Notes: a model not told the origin generated them from the sequence alone. 64,000 bases of DNA from Prunus persica (GCF_000346465.2 NC_034014.1:22764522-22828521), one strand, 5' to 3'; positions 12,775-29,570 are shown, numbered from the stretch's first letter. Made by a program: numbers and translations.

Positions 12775-13957
12775 ATGGTAAACATGCAAGAGGTTTTGGA
12801 GAGGCAAGAGCGAGAAATTAGAGAAAGAATGCGTAGACAAGCTGCAAGCAAAATGGTGCATAGAGAACTAGATGAGCAACTTGGCATAGCAGTGGCTTTG
12901 CTTGATGAAGAAAACCAGAGCCGTAGTGGTTGAAGAGAAGGCCGTGGCCCGAATGTGGACAAACATAGACATTCTCGAGGTAAGAATCTTCTGGAAGATT
13001 ATTTTATCCCACATTCTCTGTACTCTGATGTTCATTTTCGAGCGAGATATAGAATGCAACCCCATTTATTCAATAAAGTCGATTTTGTGATGCAGTGGAA
13101 ACTCTGTACACCAGGGACTACCTACGCAGACCTACGCCCAGGGACCTGCAACGGTTTCTACAAAAAAGCCGATTCTCGAGGATTTCCTGGAATGATTGGT
13201 AGCATTGACTGCATGCACTGGCAATGGAAGAATTGCCCAACTGCTTGGCAAAGAGATTATGAAAATAGGAAAGGGCAAAAAAGTATCATCCTTGAAGCCG
13301 TTGTTGGATTCGATACATGGGTTTGGCACGCCTTCTTCAGATTTGCCGGATCTCAAAACGACTTGAACGTCCTGGGTCAATCCCTGGTGTTCAATGATGT
13401 TTTGATAGGTGAAGCCCCGAATATCACCTATGAAATCAACAATACCGTCTACCATAATGGGTATTATCTAGCTGACGGCATCTACTCAAGGTGGACCACA
13501 TTTGTGAAATCAATTCCACATTCCCGATCCCCGAAGCAAAAATTATTTGTTGTCTATCAAGAAAGTTACAGAAAAGATGTGGAGAGGTGCTTTGGTATCC
13601 TCCAAGCTCGGTGTGCTATTATTAGGGGCACGACGCGTTTATTTGATGTGGAGGTGCTTAGGAGCATAATGATGACATGCATCATCCTCCATAACATGAT
13701 TGTGGAGGATGAGTATGATTACGATGCTGATGAAGTATATGAACCAGATCCCATGAACACGGCCTTGACACAATTTATGAAAACCCATGGGGCCAAATGG
13801 AGAACCAGTGCAGCATGAACTGTTGGTTAGGGATGGTAGTTTCATGCCCCGTATGATTGATCGCTACATGGAGATGCAATCGTCGTATATTCATGAACGA
13901 CGTCAAATTGACTTGATGGAGCATTTATGGGCGGTGAAAGGCAATGAAGGTAAATGA
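12775..13957 (+). pseudogene. PIF/Harbinger DDE transposase, damaged
   Basis: Reading starts at ATG 12775 with a charged coiled N-terminus. It meets an in-frame TGA after ENQSRSG (12931-12933), then continues into RHSRGKNLLEDYF, typical of plant Harbinger transposases. The DDE core is readable: first Asp in GSIDCMHWQW, second in GYYLADGIY, Glu in VERCFGILQ. The stretch between LFNK (about 13070) and the KADSRGFPGM block is much too short. I infer an in-frame loss of several dozen codons covering the helix-turn-helix segment. A frameshift near 13800 moves the C-terminus (MPRMIDRY...LMEHLWAVKGNEGK) into another frame, ending at TGA 13955-13957. Several lesions make an active enzyme unlikely. 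Confidence 0.88.
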
Positions 13958-14239
13958 AGTGAAGTGGAGATGTTTTTTTTAATTTATTATGTTTATGTTG
14001 TATTTTTAGTTATGCTTTGTTGTTTCAATGCTTTGTTTGTGGTTTGTTTATTTTTTATGCTTTGATTGTGGTTTGCTTTTTATGTATGGAATGTTTTGAA
14101 TAAAAAGGAATTTTGTTGAATATTTTCTTTATTCACTAAAAGAAAATCAATACAACTAATAAAATAAAATACATGAATTACCACTAATTTATTAAACAAA
14201 ACAAAAAAATACAATGAAATGAAAGGCAAGCAAACTAAC

Positions 14240-15353
14240 TTAATGGTTTTGATCATTTAACCAATCCGTGTTGCTAGGTCCATCTTCACGAAAAAGTCTT
14301 CGTCTCATAACATCCCTTTGTTCTAGCTTCCAAAATTGTTTTGTTTCAGGGGACATATGGCTTGTATCCATGGCCATGGTTTCCCGATCCTTTTTTTTCA
14401 ATGTTTTCTTGGCGTACATACTCCTTTTCTTTGCGTATATACTCCCTTTCTTTTACATATTCTAGTTGAGTTGCCCTATCGTGCTCTTGGATTTTCATGT
14501 CCATTTCAATTCTCATGGCTTGGTGCTTTGAAATTTCCTCCAAAAATTTAGATGCATTCTTGGTAAAATTACTCCCTCTCTTCGCCTTCGCCGGCTTCCT
14601 CCTAATAGGCCTCGGCTCCTTTTCGATAGGTGAGTCTTGACTCATCGGGCTATCCATAGGTGAATCTGATGCCGATAAATCATGGAGTAACGTCTTGTTC
14701 AACACCACTATTGGACCCGTTGGAATAATTCGGAATCTCTTACAATTCTTCACCACCTCCCAACATTCGGCATGGTTGAAAGTTTTTTTTGCCTTGCCCA
14801 GTAGCACCATACCACATTTGTGCCTACATAATCTATATATAAAAAAATAATGGCAATGCAACAAGTATTAAAAAAAAATACAAATGCAAGAAATTTTAAT
14901 AATTTATTAGAAATGCAAGAAATATTAACAAAATATAAATATTGCAAGAAAAATTTAAATAAATATTGGAAATATAAGAAATATTAACAAAATATATAAA
15001 TTGCAAGAAACATTTAAATAAAAATTAATATGACATACAAATTAATAAAAGGAAAATTACAAATAATTTACCTCATTGCTAAAGGTTTTCCCCACTTTTA
15101 TGGTTGTTCGTCGCTTTTGCCAAAGCATCTCTCTTCGCCAACTCTTTATTGAGAATTTTCCACCTACTAATGCCATTTTCGTACGGGTCGAACCAATTGC
15201 TCTTTCACAAAATTCTTGAATTTTTTTTCACATATGACAGAATTTCATCTCATTGCCTGATACGGGACAATGACTAATTTGGACCCAACACTTAGACAAC
15301 AAAACATCTTCCATCATGCTCCATGCCCCTCCAGTTTCAATAGAAGAAGCCAT
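14240..15353 (-). pseudogene. PIF/Harbinger ORF2, Myb/SANT-like DNA-binding protein, damaged
   Basis: Minus-strand gene beginning MASSIETGGAWSMMED at 15353. Its first part carries the Trp-containing Myb/SANT-like region. The second part (14864-14240) contains TFNHAECWEVVK and a lysine- and glutamate-rich segment (EYVKEREYIRKEKEYVRQE). The gene ends DWLNDQNH before TAA at 14240-14242. In this family the protein works with the transposase in binding element ends. An AT-rich gap at about 14865-15070 is probably an intron. A premature stop in exon 1 (after EMKFCHM, about 15233) and a frame change near 14380 suggest decay. Plant genes annotated glutathione S-transferase T3-like are often relatives of this ORF. 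Confidence 0.75.
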
Positions 15354-15639
15354 AATATGATAAAGAAAAATAAAACTTGAAAGTGAAAAAAATAGAGTAA
15401 AAAGTGAATAATAATAGAAGGAGAAGAAAATGTATGAGGATTTGGTGTTAAAAGTGAAGAGAATTAGTTGGTATTTATAGAAAAGAAAAAATTCAGTAAT
15501 TTTTTAAAAAAATTTCAATTTTTTTTCCTTTTTTTATTGCACAAAAATTAATTGTCGTTGGATTGGAGGAAAAATTATGATCAAAGAGCCCAAAACGCGA
15601 CACGTGGCAGAGTCGTTGGCTAAACTGTAGCGGGCGTGT

Positions 15640-15705
15640 GAAATTTTTTTAATGTTGGGGCATGCGCTGCACGCGCCAACATTAAAAAAAATTTGAACTC
15701 CAAGG
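15640..15705. repeat. Hairpin near the right end of the Harbinger element
   Basis: AAATTTTTTTAATGTTGG is followed by a GC-rich loop and then CCAACATTAAAAAAAATTT, forming a near-perfect stem of about 18 bp with a loop of about 13 bases. It lies in the subterminal region of the transposon. Confidence 0.75.
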
Positions 15706-15871
15706 CTGACGTTGTAGTGACGTCAGCACCAAAACTCGGGCTGGCGCTCAAGCCAGCCCAGGTTGCTGAATCCCACCTTGCACCCGGGCTCCATTTTGTT
15801 GCTAGAAACAGCTTTTTGACCCAAACACCCCCCTAGCCCTCCCCTTGGTTGCATTGCTGGAAATGCTCTTA

Positions 15872-16858
15872 TACCAACAGCCCTAGGCCAAAATTGTTCG
15901 ATTGTTTTATCCCTAGAAAAAAAAAAGATCATGCACTTGATCTGATCAATTAAAATCAAATCAAATTGCAAAATGTACCAAAAATAAATGGTTGGAAACG
16001 ATAAATACTCCATAAATCAGTATGGGAATAACAAAAATGAAGAAAAGAAATTGGTATATATATATATATATGTTAATATTTTTCAATATATACAAACTCA
16101 ATTCAAGTATTATTCAATAATTCAACCATGCATGCGGGGTGAGGGCTCGCTCCAAAGGGAAAGAGATCTTGTTCTATAGTTCCATAATGCATGATATGCT
16201 TTTTTTCTAAAATCTGAAAATGAACTGATAGCGGACCAGTCCTTGACAGATTCTTATGAATCTATCTCTATCATCACATGACAAAGTTACCAGATCCCAA
16301 TTCAAGTCCAAGTTCGGAAATTGAAGCTTCTAGATCAAGTGAACTATCAAGATCCCGATCCCAATTCCATTCCAATCAACTAAACATCACCAGTTAAAAG
16401 TTTGCTTCAAGTAAATTATCAGCTAGAATTAGCCAGTAAATTGCTTATAAGTAACATTATCTGCCATTTTCTTGTAAAATTCATTTGCGAGTACAATCAA
16501 AGTGACAAATCTTCCATATGATTGAAGAATGGAGGAAGAAAGAAAGCACCCACTCCTGTCAGAATCAGAATACAAATCATTTCCATTGATTAAAGAGGAA
16601 TGGAGGAAATCAAATTACATAACCCAGCCTGACATCAAATTACTAACCCATTCACAAGTTTGGGGTACACATGAAAAATTGACAAAGCAAGTCCACAGAA
16701 ATCTAACAAATAAAAAGAACTGAGAGTCTTATAACAAACCAAACACTGGCAAACCCTATATCTGAACTCAACCAAAGCCATAAAAACTGAGGGCAGATTA
16801 CAGAGGGAAGATCCAACCAAGAACTCACCATGATTAGACAAGCATCTAGAACTCAAAT
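15872..16858. other. Intergenic region and probable 3' UTR of the CK2 gene
   Basis: No coding region is recognised. The part nearest 16858 should contain the 3' untranslated region of the minus-strand kinase gene. A TA run lies at about 16055-16072. Confidence 0.5.
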
Positions 16859-22218
<5,360 letters not shown>

Positions 22219-22780
22219 TCAAATCGCCCAATACAAAAAGTAGAAGAAGGACCGATGCCCAGTCCTTCTTTGCCCTTTTCTTTCTCTCTCTCTTTTCTTC
22301 CTTTTTTGTTTATTCCTTTTTTTATTCACATTATTATTATTTTGTATTTTCTTTTTAAGACAATCATTTCTCATATCAGAAGCCAAATTAGTTTTTATTA
22401 TTTTTATAATTAAATTTATTATTTTAATTTTCATAAATGGGGATTTGGAGCAGCTGGGCTAAGTATGTATATTTAATAACACTCTGATTGCCTAATGACT
22501 CAACGATGAGTAATGATGATGGATGAACTTTGAGAATAATAGTTTTCTAATAACTGTAAGTCACATATTAGATGGATGAATGGATTGAAAATAGATAACA
22601 TGCGCACCTAAAATTGGCGGATAGAATAAAGGGGCCTGGCACATCCCGAAAAGGACAATAGGCAAAAGAGAGGCCCGATTGCAATCTTCCTGGGCTAACA
22701 TCACAATAGGCAAAAGACAGTCATTGCGAATGCAATTAATGACTTTTTATAATTTAATTCTATTTTATTTTATAAATAAT
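22219..22780 (-). promoter_or_regulatory. Upstream region of the CK2 alpha gene
   Basis: On the minus strand the region just upstream of the start is AG-rich (CT-rich on plus, about 22262-22310), then A/T-rich. It is the probable promoter and 5' UTR. No single TATA box stands out. Confidence 0.4.
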
Positions 22781-23026
22781 TTGTCATTTTTATTATTTTG
22801 GTTTATATCGTTTTTGTCCCTGTGATTTTAATTTAGCAATTCAAATATAATCCTCAATTTTTATCAAAAAAATTTAATTTATGTTTATTGTGAATGGGTA
22901 ATTCAGTCCACAAATTATTAAAACAATACATTCCTTTTAAAATAAAATAATACAAATACAAATTTTTAAAATTAATTTAAAATTTTATAAAAAAAAACCT
23001 ATATCCCATTCTTCTCCCAATCCTAA

Positions 23027-24089
23027 TAGCATCTACAGTGGTAAGGTGTATATGAAGGTGTATGTCAAATATACACATTTGCTTGTTGGAATGTCCTACA
23101 ATGGAGAGGTGTATACAGCTGTAAATGTACATCACAACCGTGAGATTAGAAAAAAGGTGCAAATATACATCTAAAATGGTGCCCGTTTTACACACAGCCA
23201 AGTAGGTCCCATAACAGAAAAGCCAAGAGAGAGGAGAGAGGAAAGCTGCCTAAAAGATGGGGAAGTTATTAAAATGGTGAGCCCAAGGCATGGCTGAGAT
23301 TTATTAAAATGATGCAAATGTACAAAGTTCTTCTTCAACAACTCTTTAATGTATGGCCAAATTTCATTTAAATTGAAATATGAAACTAAGTGCCCGTTTG
23401 GCATTGCTTATTTGGGGTGATAAGTGATTTTTGAAAAATATTGAGAAGCCCAGCCAGTTTGGTAAACCATGAGAAAATCACTTATCGTTAAAAATTGCTG
23501 TGAGAGAAAGCTATAAGCGAAAGCAGCTAATAAGGTACTTTCATTTTTTGATTATGCAGGAATCAGTTTTGAAGAGGCGCTGGGTTTAATGATTATGCGG
23601 CAATCATTTTCTGATTATGCTTGAATCAATACCAACAACACTTTTAACAAAAAGTTTACCAAACGCCAAACTGCTTTATCTTACAGTTGATTTATCTCAC
23701 AGCAAATCAGACAATGATTATTTTTACAGCACAGCAATGCCAAACTGGCCCTAACAACTATACTGATTAATGATGAATAATAAATTCATATCAAAGTTGA
23801 CGATTCAGATTAATTTTATTTACATCATATTGTATGAAATTATATCTTATCGAAATTTCAAAAAAAAAAAAATTAGGTCGATTTGTTAAAAAAAATAATT
23901 AAACCAAACACAAAAAAAAAAAAATTTAACATAAAAAAAAATTAACACAAAAAATGAATTAATACAAGAAAATCATATTTGCATCCAACTCATTGGAGCA
24001 AAAATAACGTTTGCATCTCCCGGAGGTGTAAAGGAAATGTAAAAGTGGCTTTACACCTCCTAATTTACACCTTCCCACTGTGGATGCTC
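23027..24089. mobile_element. PIF/Harbinger-type non-autonomous element
   Basis: Terminal inverted repeats TAGCATCTACAGTGG (left) and, reading inward from the right, GAGCATCCACAGTGG are followed by related GGTGTA-rich subterminal sequence. TAA flanks both ends (23024-23026 and 24090-24092), the usual target for this superfamily. There is no transposase gene. The central part is occupied by a second element (23390-23751). Confidence 0.75.
23390..23751. mobile_element. Tourist-like MITE nested in the larger element
   Basis: A 362 bp element with TIRs GTGCCCGTTTGGCATTGCT and, inverted, GGGCCAGTTTGGCATTGCT. It is flanked by TAA direct repeats at 23387-23389 and 23752-23754. The GTTTGG core is typical of Tourist MITEs, mobilised by PIF/Harbinger transposases. 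Confidence 0.85.
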
Positions 24090-24474
24090 TAACGCCTAGC
24101 CGCAGGACAACATCGTCCTTCACCTCCAGGCCTATGCCCAACATTGAAAGTACTTTGCCGCCTTCTTAGTCTACTGATGGCAATGTCACGTGCAAAACGA
24201 CACCAGCACTAGCACCCATCTCCTGCTTCCAAGCCACAATCCACCATCTCCATGTCTAGATCTCCTTTAGTCCCTTCCAATTCTTAAACCTCTATCAACT
24301 CTACCCCACCCACCATCAACACTAGATCTCAACTTGAGTTGGCGATGACGAAGACGATCTATCTGTTATCTGAGTGGATGTGACGCAGTCAGATTTCGAG
24401 AGTAGGAACAGAATGAGAAGCACGAGCTACCAAGACAACAATGCGGTGCTCAGGGACGTTAGGGCGACGATCCA

Positions 24475-24609
24475 ATGCCGGTCGTGATTAAGACTCCATC
24501 GCCAAATGAAATCTCCACAGAGGCTTTGCAGCAGAGGGATGAGATTCTAAAGCAATTAGATGAGGTGGTGAAGGAGATAAACGATTTGAGGTCTATGAGG
24601 AATCGATAA
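24475..24609 (+). CDS. Short ORF, possible gene fragment
   Basis: A 44-codon frame with a predicted helical, charged C-terminal half (ALQQRDEILKQLDEVVKEI), which looks like real protein. It lies in a less AT-rich patch (24090-24620) unlike the surrounding repeats. The parent gene was not recognised. It may be a fragment captured by the surrounding Mutator-like element. Function unknown. Confidence 0.3.
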   Translation: MPVVIKTPSPNEISTEALQQRDEILKQLDEVVKEINDLRSMRNR

Positions 24610-25141
24610 TATATCGGGAGAACTTAGTAATTATAAGAATTTTGGGGTGGGGGGTTTGTTCCTCTCTCTCTCTCTCTCTCTAACTTTGTGTGTTTGTTAC
24701 TATATCTGAGGGCTACGCAAATTCTGAATTATAGGGTGGCTGGGTGTGAAGAGGTGGGGGCGGTGGGGTGCGGTGGTAATGGTGGTGAGGATATAAGGAT
24801 GGGAAGTGGTAGAAAAAAAGTAAACATATTATGATTTTTTGGTAGTTGAGAGAGGGGATGAGAGAGAAAGAGGTGGAGAGAGTTTTTTTTTTAAATGAAT
24901 GAATTTTTTAATAATTTGTTGACTAATTGTTGACCAAATTGCCCCTCCACAACTAACATAAGTTTAAAAAAATTGACAGAAATTGAGGATTGTCCTTGAA
25001 TTGCTTCAAATTGAAACCACATAGACAAAATTGACAAAATTGAAATGACAGAGACCAAAGTGGTAAAAGTGACAAACTATAGGGACCAAAAGTGACTTTT
25101 TGCCAATATTTTAACCTTGTAATTAATGCTATTATCTATTT

Positions 25142-25705
25142 GGATTAATTATATTTTTGGTCATTGACTTTGGCTCAAAATCAAATTTGGTCATCATGAT
25201 TCTAATTTTCCCAATTTTGTCACCTTATTTGCAGTAGTTAACAAATTTAGTCAAATGCCTCAATTCTGTGAGTTTGTTTAATTAAAAAATATTTAATATT
25301 AAGTTAATAATTAACCTCAATATTGAATTTAATTTTTTTTGAAAAAAAATTCCTACCATGTTCCCCTTGTTCCGACGTCAGTCCCCCTTCCCCACCTACC
25401 CAATACCTAACCCTACCATCTTTTCTCCATGTGCCCACCACCACCTAACCCCTGAGGCCTCCAACAAGTAGAAGATCTCAAAAGACATGTGGGAGAGACT
25501 CACCCAAAAACCCAACACATTTGGAGATCTCTTTGTTGCTTAACTTAATATTAAATATTTTTTAATTAAACAAATTGACGGAATTAAGGCATTGGATTGA
25601 AATTGTTAACTGCTGCAAATATGGTGACGAAATTGAAAAAATTGGAATCACGATAACTAAATTTGATTTTGAGCCAAACCCGAGTGACAAAAAATGTAAT
25701 TAACC
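25142..25705. mobile_element. Mutator-like MITE with long TIRs
   Basis: About 165 bp at each end form imperfect inverted repeats. Left: TTTGGCTCAAAATCAAATTT and later GTTTAATTAAAAAATATTTA; the right arm is the complement. The centre is about 230 bp and non-coding. Flanks TTATCTATT (left) and TTATTTATT (right) resemble a 9 bp duplication with one mismatch, but the exact offset is uncertain. Confidence 0.75.
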
Positions 25706-25827
25706 TTATTTATTTTATAGAAATGGACCATTTATATTGAATTAAAAAATAATTATAGTATTGATGACTCACTAAACTAGGGAGTATAATTGGAGTTTGA
25801 ATTTGTTAAAGAGAGCTCCTAAAATAA

Positions 25828-26030
25828 GAGAATTTTTGCTCACCACTTTAACTCAAGGTGTACCTTCACCACTCTTCTCAACATTTGACACGTGTCCATG
25901 TGCATAACCATGGTTCCACAAATACAAAATAAATAGTTAACTATGGTTATGCCTATGGACACATGTCAAGTGTTGAGAAGGATGATGAGGGTACAAATTG
26001 GGTTAAAGTAGTGAGCAAAAATATTTTCTC
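25828..26030. mobile_element. Hairpin MITE, about 200 bp
   Basis: The two halves are inverted copies: left TTTTTGCTCACCACTTTAAC through CTTCTCAACATTTGACACG; right complement CGTG-like ACATGTCAAGTGTTGAGAAG through GTTAAAGTAGTGAGCAAAAA. It would fold almost completely on itself. It has no coding content and no clean target duplication. Confidence 0.75.
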
Positions 26031-26985
26031 ATAAAATAGATTTTGTGGGTCTTGAGCTAAATTTTAACCCAAAAAAATAAGGAGCATGATTGTAAATGCT
26101 CTTAATTGACTACAAATAAAAATAATGTGTTTTATTGAGGGTACCAAACTAAGTCGAACTGATAGGTTGAAATTGTCCATCGAACTAATGCTGTTAGTGG
26201 AGCAAATTTTCGAACTGACGCCAAATCACCACCTCGAACATGGCAAAGATAATTGACGACATATGCTAAAATGTCAAAATGATTCATATGTTTGATCCAT
26301 TTGGCCAATTTAGTTCGTGTATTTTCAATTTACTATTAAATGCTCTAGTCTATTCCGCCATATTACTATTAAAATAATATGAAAATTGATGTTAAAAAAA
26401 TTTATAATTGATTCACAAATATACAAAGTCTCTTTCCTCCCACAACGATGTCCTTCACCCAATGGTCCCCCCTTACTCCCTCCACTTGCTACGTTAGTTT
26501 GTCTGGCAGAGTAACGCTCCTAAGTCCATGCCTTGCCAAGTAAAATATATGGACTAAATTGGCCAAAGTGAAAACAAATACATTGTCTAAATACAAAATT
26601 AGTGAAATACCCATTCCTAGACATGAAACAATAAATATACCCTATACTATTTAAAGTATAGAAACACACCCAAAATAAACCCAAAAATCAACAACTGTCG
26701 ATTTTTTTAAATTTAATAGCAATGTTGAATTATTTTTTTGCCCTTTAGCCCAAAATAAACCCAGCTCCAAGGCTCAATTAAAATAATCGACGATTGCTTC
26801 TTCAAAATCTCGGAGCTGGTTTGTGAGAAATCGATGAGCTGCTGATTTAACTAACCTCACCATCGGAGCCGCATCTCTAATTTTCATTGCTTTCTCACAG
26901 ATCTTGTAGCTATTTCCAGATCTCATAGCTCAATCTCTAGCATCTTAGTCATAGGCAAGGTCGTTTTACAACTCAGGAGGTGGAC
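26031..26985. other. Intergenic region, no gene seen
   Basis: AT-rich sequence with no supported gene or clear repeat boundary. Confidence 0.45.
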
Positions 26986-26994
26986 TCGGGTCCT

Positions 26995-27345
26995 GATCCA
27001 TGAGGCCGACTCTTTCCTCCATCGACAATGATGCGTTGCAGAGGCCTTTTCTCTGTTCGGTGAGATCATCGAATCGAAGATCATCAACGACCGTGAGACC
27101 GAGAGGTCTAGGGGCTTCGGCTTCGTCACTTTCAACCACGAAAAGGCCATAAGGGACGCGATCGAAGGCATAAACGGCTAGAACCTCGACGGCCGTAACA
27201 TCACTATCAATGAGGCCCAATCTGGTGGAAGCGGCGATGGTGGTGGTGGTAATGGAGGTTACAACTGCGGAGGATATGGATCTAGCGGCGTTGGCTACTG
27301 AGGTGGCGGTCATCGTGAAAGCGGTGGGGATAGCGTCTCGATGAC
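26995..27345 (+). pseudogene. Glycine-rich RNA-binding protein pseudogene (GRP7/8 type), intronless
   Basis: The plus strand reads as an RRM followed by a Gly-rich tail: FGEIIESKIINDRETERS, then RGFGFVTFNHEKAIRDAIEG, then NLDGRNITINEAQ and GGSGDGGGGNGGY. RGFGFVTF is the RNP1 motif. The first half is frameshifted near 27043. A TAG at 27178-27180 replaces the Gln before NLDGRN, and a TGA interrupts the tail after GVGY. In plant GRP genes an intron splits the RRM near SKIINDRET (from memory of Arabidopsis GRP7); here the sequence is continuous, so this is probably a retrotransposed (processed) copy. Confidence 0.85.
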
Positions 27346-27628
27346 GATTCGGTTTAGGTCACTAAGGTAATTTGTATTTGATATTCATTTGAGTTTTGAA
27401 TTGTGATTTTAATTTTTTGTTGTTTATAATTTGGTTTGATTTTAGATTCGGTTTGGTTGTGAATTTGATCTTGTGTTTTGGTTTGAGCTGTGGTTAAAAA
27501 TTTGTAATACTGATCAACTTTAATCTCAAGTGAAAGAAGGTGCCCATAGCCATTGCCCGGCCATTCACATCATGCTACCATTGACTATCACTGAGGTAAT
27601 GAAGGTAACACTTTCAAATAGTTATATG

Positions 27629-28205
27629 ATATAGTATTAACAGTGTACTTCTATGACATAGTATTAACAGTGTACTTTTTTTTTCTTGTAGATATATTTC
27701 CTTTTGCCTTTGCGATTATTTCTGGTGAAACTATGGACAATTGGAGGTGGTTTCTGCACAGGATATCGGATGTCTTGCTGGGTTTTTTTTTTGAGTTTTT
27801 TTGTATGAAATGGTATTAACAATGTTTTCTATGAAATGGTAGTAACAATGGTTTTTATGAAATTATATTAACAATGTACTTCTATGACATGATATTAACA
27901 ATGTACGTCTATGACATGGTATTAACAATATACTTCTATGAAATGGTATTAACAATGGTTTATTGTATGAAATGGTATTAACAATGTTCTATTTGTATGA
28001 AATAGTATTAACAATATCTTTTTGTAAGAAATGGTATTAAAAATATTTTTTTTTTTGGGTATGAAATGGTATTAACAATGTTTTTGTATGAAATGGTATT
28101 AACAATGTTTTCCTATGAAATGGTATTAATAATGTTTTCCTATGAAATGGTATTAACAATGTACTTCTATGACATGGTATTAACAATGTACTTCTATGAC
28201 ATGGT
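27629..28205 (+). repeat. Minisatellite with ATGAAATGGTATTAACAATG unit
   Basis: About sixteen imperfect copies of a core ATGAAATGGTATTAACAATG (variants ATGACATGGTATTAACAATG and ATAGTATTAACAGTG) are separated by short variable spacers such as TACTTCT, TTTTCCT or TTTTTGT, giving a period of about 25-28 bp. Two early copies (27629-27680) are separated from the rest by about 120 bp of other sequence. No long ORF crosses it. Confidence 0.9.
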
Positions 28206-28753
28206 TTCCAGAGGTTCGATGGAGAAGGAAGGGTCGTAGGGGCATGCCCTTGGTTTTTTTTTTTTTTTTTTATAAAAAAAAAATCTAGGTTGGGCTTGTT
28301 TTGGGTTTTTTGTATTGGGCTTTTTTAAAGTTAGTTAGTGGCAGTCATGTAATTTATAGGAAATTCAACACTCATTTTGTATGTAGTAAATGGTTTTTGG
28401 GTATGTTTCTAAAGTGTATTTCATGTATGGTTTTTTTATAATTTCAGCCTCTATTTTGGGTATATCACTAAAGCTCCATTGTCTAAATTGGTCAAATGAA
28501 TAAAATATATAGTTCATTTTGTTGGCGTGACTTGTGGATATTGACTTACTTTCCTTACACACCAAGAATTCCTATTATAATTGTAATTGATTTACTTTAA
28601 TTCCTGATTTCCTACTGCAAATAGATTTAGGAATTTATTATTTACTTGCCCATTCAGGTTTCGTTGTATTATAAATATAACCTCCTACAAGGAGAAGAAT
28701 ACACAGAAAATTCCCACAAACAAATATTCTCTCATAGTTTTAATATTTTAGCA

Positions 28754-28765
28754 TGGTATCAGAGC
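28754..28765 (+). other. Primer-binding site (tRNA-iMet)
   Basis: TGGTATCAGAGC directly after the 5' LTR is the complement of the 3' end of plant initiator tRNA-Met. Confidence 0.93.
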
Positions 28766-29267
28766 CTGGTTCGATCTAGGGACCTGTGCTTGTGTTCTTC
28801 TTGAAATTTAAGTGCTCTTCTCCCCCCTTGAGAGGGGGGGAGGGGGAGTGAAAGGGATATGTTTATTGACCTATCCCAATTACCTTGACATATTTCTATG
28901 AAGATGTTGCTTATTTCTTGACTCCGACGACCCCTTCTCTTCAAGGGGAGAGGAAGATTGAAGAGAAGTTGTGTCTGAGTGAATTAGCTAACGTTTATAT
29001 GGAAGAATTTATTGTTGCCACTGCCGTGCTCATGGGGTTTCGGTGTTCTGCCTTACCTATTGCCGTGCTCACAGGGTTTCTGTGTTTTGCTATGTGCCCT
29101 ATTTTTTAGGGTTTGCTCTTGTGTTTCCGCTGTGAACTTTGTTTTAGTTTGTCACTTGTTTCACTCGTGGTTGACTAAAAGATCTTCTCTACAATTGGTG
29201 TTTCTCAAGTATGGTGTCCTGTGACTCGCTTGTCAAGTTGGGTCTGCGAAATATCTTTGCCCAACTT

Positions 29268-29364
29268 GAGGGGGAGTGTTGGCGAGTCCTTATTTCATTA
29301 GAATTTTGGTTACTTACCAATTATATTTCGTCCTATTGTAATAGAGATTATTTTATTTAGTGTT
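29268..29364 (+). repeat. Second, foreign Copia 3' end inside the short LTR element
   Basis: GAGGGGGAG (29268-29276) followed by TGTTGGCGAGTCC looks like a polypurine tract plus the start of an LTR of another family. The text before it (QLGLRNIFAQLEGEC in translation) resembles the end of a Copia polyprotein. It differs in sequence from the host element's own LTR. Confidence 0.65.
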
Positions 29365-29429
29365 ATGGGGGTTGATGATTTTTTCAACCCTCATAGAGGT
29401 AGCACCATCGACTCATTCTCTCATTCTCC

Positions 29430-29524
29430 ACCAACCATCGTTGAGTTGAGTGCCCAGATGGCTCCGCTCCTACAGATGCAGACTTTTACCCCGAACCCGA
29501 TCCAGAATCAGGATCCTCTTTTGA

Positions 29525-29570
<46 letters not shown>

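Larger units (their letters stand above)
12376..15868 (+). mobile_element. PIF/Harbinger-like DNA transposon
   Basis: A 3.5 kb element with a DDE transposase gene on the plus strand (12775-13957) and a convergent Myb/SANT-like second gene on the minus strand (14240-15353), the standard PIF/Harbinger layout. The ends are imperfect inverted repeats: GAGCACTTTCAGAAG at the left and, reading inward from the right, GAGCATTTCCAGCAA. The flanking triplets are TCA (12373-12375) and TTA (15869-15871). The family targets TTA/TAA, so the left one appears mutated. Both genes are damaged, so the copy is not autonomous. Confidence 0.85.
22780..25115. mobile_element. Decayed long-TIR (Mutator-like) element hosting nested insertions
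   Basis: Sequence at about 22780-22927 (TTTGTCCCTGTG, GCAATTCAAATATAATCCTC) reappears inverted at about 24890-25115 (GAGGATTGTCCTTGAATTGC, ATAGGGACCAAAAGTGAC). The left arm is degraded at its outer end. The pair brackets the 23027-24089 element, which itself contains a Tourist-like element, giving three levels of nesting. No target duplication could be fixed. Confidence 0.5.

Noticed and set aside
27629..28205. Minisatellite considered as a CRISPR-like array
   Set aside because: Spacers are short, similar to each other and low complexity, and the context is plant nuclear DNA.
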